A DNA stretch of 64,000 nucleotides, taken from the NCBI RefSeq assembly GCF_025264625.1, contig NZ_CP093313.1, forward strand, positions 1,550,001-1,614,000, in the 5' to 3' direction. The position numbers were made by a program, and so were the translations under genes. Below the pieces are notes generated by a model that did no database searches, was not told where the DNA came from, and saw only the letters and a program-made list of their open reading frames with translations. Below, one piece after another: positions 59,379 to 64,000 of the stretch. Numbering within the stretch: position 1 is the stretch's first letter; the number at the start of each line of letters is the position of its first letter. The DNA comes from Occallatibacter riparius. Lineage in GTDB: Bacteria > Acidobacteriota > Terriglobia > Terriglobales > Acidobacteriaceae.

Positions 59379-60641
59379 ATGGCAATTGACACATCTCGGT
59401 CTGACTTTGAAGCAAGTGTCAGCTATCCTCCTGCTGAGACCGTACTACAAAGCGAAAAGACTGATGGGCGGTTACTCGACCTGCTGGCGATTATCCTGGA
59501 GCGAAAGCGGATCATTCTGTGGATCATGGCAGGGTTCGCAATCGCGTCGATTGTCGTCTCTCTTCTCTTGCCCGCTCGGTACAGCGCTGAGGTCACGCTT
59601 CTTCCCCCTCAGCAGAATTCGTCCCTGGCTTCCCTACCCGCCGGATTGGCGAACCTGAGCGGCGTTGCCGCTATGGCAGGAAGCAGTCTGGGGTTAAAGA
59701 ATCCGAACGATACATTCGTTGCGATGCTGAAGAGCCGTACCGTCGAAGATGGGATGGTGCAGCATTTCCGGCTGATGGACGAGTATCACGCCCGTTATGC
59801 ATCCGACGCCCGAAAGAAGTTTGAAAAATACGCATCCGTAGACGGCAGCCGCAAGGATGGGCTGATCCACATCGTTGTGGAGGACCACGATCCGAAGCGC
59901 GCTGCGGAATTGGCTAATGGCTACGTTGAGCAGTTCCGCGGTCTTTCCAGCCATCTGGCCATCACCGAAGCGGCCCATCGGCGTGCGTTCTTCGAGCAGC
60001 AACTGGAGCAGGCCAAGAACAACCTTGCGAATGCCGAAGAAGCGATGAAGGTAACCGAACAGAAGACAGGCCTCATCGAGCTAAACAGCCAGGCCCGCGC
60101 CTTGATCGAGTCCGCAGCGGCGCTCCGAGCCCAAATCGCGGCGAAGGAAGTGCAAATTCGCGCATTGAGCACATTTGCCACCTCTGAAAATGCTCAGCTG
60201 AAACAGGCTCAGGAAGAACTGGCTGCTCTTCAGGCTCAGATGGCGCAGTTGGGCGGTTCAGCTGATGGAACGGATGGGGGCTTGCTGGTGCCGAAGGGAA
60301 AGGTGCCTGGGTCGAGCCTCGAATATGTTCGTAAACTGCGTGACGTCAAGTATTACGAGACTATCTTCGACATTCTGGCGCGTCAGTTCGAGATGGCGAA
60401 GCTGGATGAGGCGAAGGAAGGGCCACTGGTCCAGGTGGTCGATTCGGCCGTGCCGCCTGACAAGCGATCCTTCCCGCAGCGCAGCCTGATTGTAATTTCC
60501 GCTACCCTGGCAGGCTTGCTCATCGGCATATTGTTTGCGTTCTTCTCAGCGCTCTATCAGCACACTCAACTGGATCCGGTACTGTCGTCAAAGATGCGGA
60601 GAATCCGAGAATTGCTGTGGCTGCGGAAACTAGCGACGTAG
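59379..60641 (+). CDS. Wzz-type polysaccharide chain-length determinant
   Basis: A 420-residue polysaccharide copolymerase. An N-terminal membrane helix (IILWIMAGFAIASIVVSLLL) is followed by a PARYSAEVTLLPP motif and a long periplasmic coiled coil (about 190-290, rich in Ala, Gln and Glu). The second membrane segment, RSLIVISATLAGLLIGILFA, is preceded by the Pro-rich VDSAVPPDKRSFPQR, the Wzz signature. It sets chain length of O-antigen or exopolysaccharide together with Wzy. There is no tyrosine kinase domain. It is the first gene of the cluster that continues with Wzx- and Wzy-like proteins. Confidence 0.9.
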   Translation: MAIDTSRSDFEASVSYPPAETVLQSEKTDGRLLDLLAIILERKRIILWIMAGFAIASIVVSLLLPARYSAEVTLLPPQQNSSLASLPAGLANLSGVAAMAGSSLGLKNPNDTFVAMLKSRTVEDGMVQHFRLMDEYHARYASDARKKFEKYASVDGSRKDGLIHIVVEDHDPKRAAELANGYVEQFRGLSSHLAITEAAHRRAFFEQQLEQAKNNLANAEEAMKVTEQKTGLIELNSQARALIESAAALRAQIAAKEVQIRALSTFATSENAQLKQAQEELAALQAQMAQLGGSADGTDGGLLVPKGKVPGSSLEYVRKLRDVKYYETIFDILARQFEMAKLDEAKEGPLVQVVDSAVPPDKRSFPQRSLIVISATLAGLLIGILFAFFSALYQHTQLDPVLSSKMRRIRELLWLRKLAT

Positions 60642-60755
60642 CGCCGCTGAGATTCTTTTCGTTGGTCATGAGGGCATTTCGCGTTTCCGGACGCGAAGCA
60701 ATCGCGCCCCAAATTTTGAGCGTAAGATCCTGCCGAATTGCCATAAGGACATTGA

Positions 60756-62237
60756 ATGTTGCCGCACCTGGAAGCTGAACCGACTCCGAACGATCGCGCG
60801 GATGCGGGTCAGCTCGTTCCTGGTCGACCGCCGACCAAATCGCCGTTGCGGCGGCTGATTCATCTGATCGGCTTGGACCGCTCCATCGCCTATACAGTGC
60901 TCGCGCGGGTGATTCAGATTTTGGGGAGCACCGGTACAGTCCTGCTGATCGTCCGCTTCCTCACTCCGACGGAGCAAGGTTATTACTACACGCTTTACAG
61001 CCTCGTCAATTTAAACATCGTCTTCGAGCTTGGATTTTCATTCGTCATTCTGCAACTGGCCGCACATGAGACCGCATACCTCAAAATTCTCCCCAGCGGG
61101 CGAATTCGGGGGGGGCTGACTGCTTCCCGGCGTCTCGCCTCGATTCTGCAGAAAGTTCGCAGATGGTACAGCATCGCAGCAGTTTTGATGTTCTTCACCC
61201 TGACGCCAGTGGGCTGGCTGTTCTTCCAGCACCGGCATGCTGCGGGGGATTCGGTTCACTGGATGTTGCCATGCGTGTTGCTTGTCTTTATGGCCGCGCT
61301 CATGTTCCAGATTGATCCCTTCTTTTCCTTCCTGGAAGGATGCGGTGAAGTAGCGAACGTTGCTCGCCTGCGTGTTCGCCAGACCGGGACGGGCGTTATC
61401 CTCAGCTGGATTGCCCTCGTTTCAGGCCATGGACTGTATGCCCCCGCGGCTATGCTGACCGGCAATTTCCTCATGGGTGTGCTTTTCCTTTACCCGCGGC
61501 GCCGGTTCCTTCTTCTCCTGTTGCGCATGGATGCGTCAGGAGAGCGAATCCGCTGGCGCAGCGAGGTGTTGCCGTTTCAATCGAAGATCGCGGTTAGCTG
61601 GCTATGCAATTACTTCACCGCTCAGCAAATCCTCACACCCATTCTGTTCGCTTACTGTGGCGCCGTTGCTGCCGGCCAGATGGGAATGTCGATGAGCATT
61701 GTGGGGGCCCTCAGTCCGGTCGCTCTGGCATGGATGAGCACCAAATCCGCGCCATTCGGGGCAATGATCCAAAGAAGAGAATCGCAACAGCTCGACCGCG
61801 TATTCTTCAGGACGTTGTGGCAATCCACAATCCTTATTGCCGGTGGCGCCGCAGCACTGGTCGTTGGATTGAGCGTTCTGGGCATGGTCGCTCCAAGGCT
61901 CAGTACCAGGATGATCAGCCTCCCGTTATTTGCGCTTTTGGCGATCACTGCGATCTGTTCACACGTGGTGCAGAGCGAGGCCTTGTATCTGCGCGCGCAT
62001 AAGAAGGAGCCGTTCCTCATTCAGTCCGTTATGCTCGCATTGCTGGTGACTGGCGGAGCCTTCCTTCTGGCGCCTCATTTCGGAATAGCGGGAGTGACTT
62101 GGACGTACTTTGTGTCCATGGGCCTCATTTCTCTCGCTTCGGGAACGTTGATTTTCCGCAGCAAGCGCCGTGAATGGTATGGTGAGCGCGAACTTGTGGA
62201 CGCATCCAGCCTGCAGGAGACGCAAAATAATCCGTGA
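60756..62237 (+). CDS. Wzx-like oligosaccharide flippase
   Basis: A 493-residue protein with about twelve membrane segments in the MATE/MVF-like polysaccharide export pattern. IAYTVLARVIQILGSTGTVL and RFLTPTEQGYYYTLYSL open the first helices; a GYYYTLYS-type motif is common in Wzx/RfbX proteins. It would flip undecaprenyl-linked repeat units across the inner membrane. It starts 114 bases after the Wzz gene and overlaps the Wzy-like gene by four bases (GTGA). Confidence 0.82.
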   Translation: MLPHLEAEPTPNDRADAGQLVPGRPPTKSPLRRLIHLIGLDRSIAYTVLARVIQILGSTGTVLLIVRFLTPTEQGYYYTLYSLVNLNIVFELGFSFVILQLAAHETAYLKILPSGRIRGGLTASRRLASILQKVRRWYSIAAVLMFFTLTPVGWLFFQHRHAAGDSVHWMLPCVLLVFMAALMFQIDPFFSFLEGCGEVANVARLRVRQTGTGVILSWIALVSGHGLYAPAAMLTGNFLMGVLFLYPRRRFLLLLLRMDASGERIRWRSEVLPFQSKIAVSWLCNYFTAQQILTPILFAYCGAVAAGQMGMSMSIVGALSPVALAWMSTKSAPFGAMIQRRESQQLDRVFFRTLWQSTILIAGGAAALVVGLSVLGMVAPRLSTRMISLPLFALLAITAICSHVVQSEALYLRAHKKEPFLIQSVMLALLVTGGAFLLAPHFGIAGVTWTYFVSMGLISLASGTLIFRSKRREWYGERELVDASSLQETQNNP

Positions 62238-63628
62238 GCGGGAAAACTGAAATTTCGGTCGGTGAGAAACTGAGGCCGATCTCGGCAGCGATGGAGTGCT
62301 CGGCATGGTTGCTGCTGTTGGCCATTGGCTGCTTGCTGGTCGAGCTCGACATTCTCTCGCTGGTCTCAGCCTCGCTCGTCAGCATCGCTTTCATCGTCGG
62401 CCTGATTGCGGCCGCGTGGAAGAACTTCGATGGAGGACGGCACCCCTGCTTCCTGTTCCTTCTAATGCTGTTTGTATTTCAATGTGGCCGGCTGGTCGGT
62501 CTCTTCACTGGCTTTCCCACTGAACCCTTCGCCATCCAGGTGCAGACCGTCATCCCACTCTCTGTTCACCAGGAAACCGCGCAGATAACTCTGTTGCTGA
62601 TCTGCTTTTCCGCCGCCTGCGTCTACATTCCTTGCCGCCTGGCCTACCGGCCGATCATCTTCACCGCTGGCAAAGAAAGAAACTGGCTCAGGGACCTTTA
62701 CGGCGTTCTCGCCCTCTGCATCCCTTTTGCTGTGTACAAGAATCTCGTGTATTTCAGCTACATCCGCAGCCACGGCGGATACATGGCTGTTTACGTGGAC
62801 AACGGCGAGATTCTTCAAAGTGCAGGCACCTTGGTGCGGCTCATGGCATTGGTCGGAACTACCGCTTGCCTTCTTCTGTATTTATTTGAACGAAGACGTC
62901 GTTATGTCCGTTTCATTTTGGTTGTCTATCTCTCGGTGTCGATCATGGATCTGATGATTGGTTTCCGGGGAAAATTCTTTGTTCAACTCATCGTGCTCTG
63001 GTTCATCCACAACCTGAAGAACGGCAAAAGGTTCAACTTCGCGCCACTGTTTATTACTGCCGCCATCATCATGCTTGTTGCTGCGCCGCTGGCCGGATTC
63101 CGCGAGGAACGAGACATTGCCGTAACAGGGCCCTTGGCCGTTCTCGCCACCCAGGGCATTTCAATGAACGTGACAGAAGTGGCGGTTGAGAACCGGCCCT
63201 TGTTCGAAAAGAATAAGGCGAGGTACCTGTGGGGCGATCTGCGAGGGATGGTGTCTTCCAATGATGACAATCTCGCCTCCGACATCAGCATCTACCTCAG
63301 TCCTGAAGCGTTCCGGGAGGGGTTTGCAACGGGCTCGACATACCTCGCCGAGGCTTACATACTCGGCGGCTTCGCACTTGTGATGATCGCTTCGCTTGCG
63401 ATTGGCTGGGCGCTGTCGATGCTCCATCTTCACAGCCACTCATGGCCCGGCGCAGTACTGCTGCTGGCGTCCATTGGGCCTTTCATCTACATGCCTCGGG
63501 GCAGCCTGATGGACCCCCTCACGGGAACGTTCAAGTTCCTGACCGGAGCAGGGGTGGCGGCCTTGTTCGCCTTACTGGTCCGAGTCGCGCGCGGTTGCAT
63601 CAGACTCGCATCGAGGACGCATGCGTAA
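62234..63628 (+). CDS. Wzy-like O-antigen/polysaccharide polymerase
   Basis: A 464-residue membrane protein with about twelve hydrophobic segments and a large periplasmic loop (about 295-375), the expected arrangement for Wzy. Sequence identity in this family is low, so the call depends on topology and context between a Wzx-like protein and a glycosyltransferase. GFREERDIAVTGPLAVLATQ precedes the loop. It starts with GTG overlapping the flippase stop, and its stop overlaps the next gene by eight bases. It would polymerise lipid-linked repeats in the periplasm. Confidence 0.75.
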   Translation: MSGKTEISVGEKLRPISAAMECSAWLLLLAIGCLLVELDILSLVSASLVSIAFIVGLIAAAWKNFDGGRHPCFLFLLMLFVFQCGRLVGLFTGFPTEPFAIQVQTVIPLSVHQETAQITLLLICFSAACVYIPCRLAYRPIIFTAGKERNWLRDLYGVLALCIPFAVYKNLVYFSYIRSHGGYMAVYVDNGEILQSAGTLVRLMALVGTTACLLLYLFERRRRYVRFILVVYLSVSIMDLMIGFRGKFFVQLIVLWFIHNLKNGKRFNFAPLFITAAIIMLVAAPLAGFREERDIAVTGPLAVLATQGISMNVTEVAVENRPLFEKNKARYLWGDLRGMVSSNDDNLASDISIYLSPEAFREGFATGSTYLAEAYILGGFALVMIASLAIGWALSMLHLHSHSWPGAVLLLASIGPFIYMPRGSLMDPLTGTFKFLTGAGVAALFALLVRVARGCIRLASRTHA

Positions 63629-64000
63629 TCGGATCCTCCTCGTTAGCATCACTCCGTTTTTTGGTGGAGGCGAAGCCTACTATCTGAAGTTGGCTAAACT
63701 CCTCGGAGATCGCTATGAACTGGGGGCTGCCGTATCGAATGACCGTCTTCGCGAAGCGCTTTCTTCTATTGGAATCAGAACATGGCGGCTTGCATCCGAA
63801 GCTGGAACCATCTCTGGTTTACGGTACGCTAAGCTCTCTCTTCAGATAAGCCATGCTATTCGCAGCTTCAGCCCTGAGCTCGTTCACCTGAACGGTCAAG
63901 GCGAAAGCTATCTCGCCTCCGTGCCGCAGTGGTTCGGATTAAAGATCGTGAGCACCCGCCACACAGTCTTCGAGCCGAAAACCGCCTCCTTTCTGAAGCG
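63621..64000 (+). CDS. GT4-like glycosyltransferase, 3' end outside window
   Basis: At least 126 residues of an acceptor domain: RILLVSITPFFGGGEAYYLK is the usual GT4 start with a GGxE loop, and FSPELVHLNGQGESYLASVP and KIVSTRHTVFEP continue the Rossmann fold. The reading frame is open to the window end, so the donor domain is not visible. It starts at the ATG at 63621, overlapping the polymerase stop. It probably adds a sugar to the repeat unit of this cluster. Confidence 0.83.
   Translation, partial: MRNRILLVSITPFFGGGEAYYLKLAKLLGDRYELGAAVSNDRLREALSSIGIRTWRLASEAGTISGLRYAKLSLQISHAIRSFSPELVHLNGQGESYLASVPQWFGLKIVSTRHTVFEPKTASFLK

Noticed and set aside
1-64000. CRISPR arrays, insertion sequences, rRNA and complete tRNA genes
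   Set aside because: I found no regularly spaced repeats, transposase motifs or complete RNA genes on reading both strands; short ones could be missed without a search tool.

Overview
The window looks like part of a chromosome from an acidobacterium (class Terriglobia, Terriglobus/Granulicella-like). The evidence is a TonB-dependent receptor with an N-terminal carboxypeptidase-like domain, a PNGase A-type amidase of the kind described from Terriglobus, a large tandem-permease ABC protein of the acidobacterial ADOP type, a transmembrane Ser/Thr kinase, and heptose/LPS genes in a moderately GC-rich, gene-dense sequence. I see no rRNA, complete tRNA, CRISPR array or insertion sequence.

Positions 1-29400 hold an unusual lipid/polyketide/isoprenoid region. 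After a truncated Ser/Thr kinase come a three-gene operon (FabZ-like dehydratase, flavin monooxygenase, SDR epimerase), a DUF4185-like protein, a four-gene operon of three large proteins I do not recognise plus a GT4 glycosyltransferase, a trans-polyprenyl synthase, and a convergent operon encoding an isoprenoid-synthase/methyltransferase fusion, a cyclase-like alpha-barrel protein, a GT9-like protein and an NTF2-like protein. A tightly overlapping plus-strand operon follows (19114-29398): GT4 glycosyltransferase, FabL-type enoyl reductase, FabG, an acyl carrier protein fused to a zinc ribbon, a single-chain KS-CLF fusion, a degenerate adenylation/PlsC fusion, a NodU/CmcH carbamoyltransferase and an Sfp-type phosphopantetheinyl transferase. 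With the dehydratase at 4.4-4.9 kb these supply every activity of a reducing type II fatty-acid/polyketide line. I infer that the region makes a glycosylated, possibly carbamoylated lipid or polyketide-isoprenoid. This is the best candidate for an undescribed system.

Positions 29332-33996 carry a glycosyltransferase and the ADP-heptose genes hldE, gmhB and hldD. From 34.2 to 44.2 kb there are small regulatory and metabolic genes: a methyltransferase/MarR pair around an inverted repeat, a peroxiredoxin-like/TetR pair around another, a methyltransferase, a DUF1624-type membrane protein, an NTF2-like protein, a RibD/DHFR-type reductase, an ECF sigma factor with its membrane anti-sigma factor, a beta-propeller protein and a DoxX protein. 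An AraC relic and an ABC locus follow (44.2-49.1 kb). The operator before the ABC locus has the same half-sites as the one before the TetR gene.

Positions 49764-51572 encode an FtsH-type protease behind a 710-bp non-coding leader. From 51.6 to 58.8 kb a TonB receptor, CutC and DeoR regulator operon is divergent from a PNGase A-like amidase and looks like a glycan-scavenging locus. A tRNA 3' remnant at 59.0 kb precedes a polysaccharide export cluster (Wzz, Wzx, Wzy and a glycosyltransferase) that runs off the right edge.
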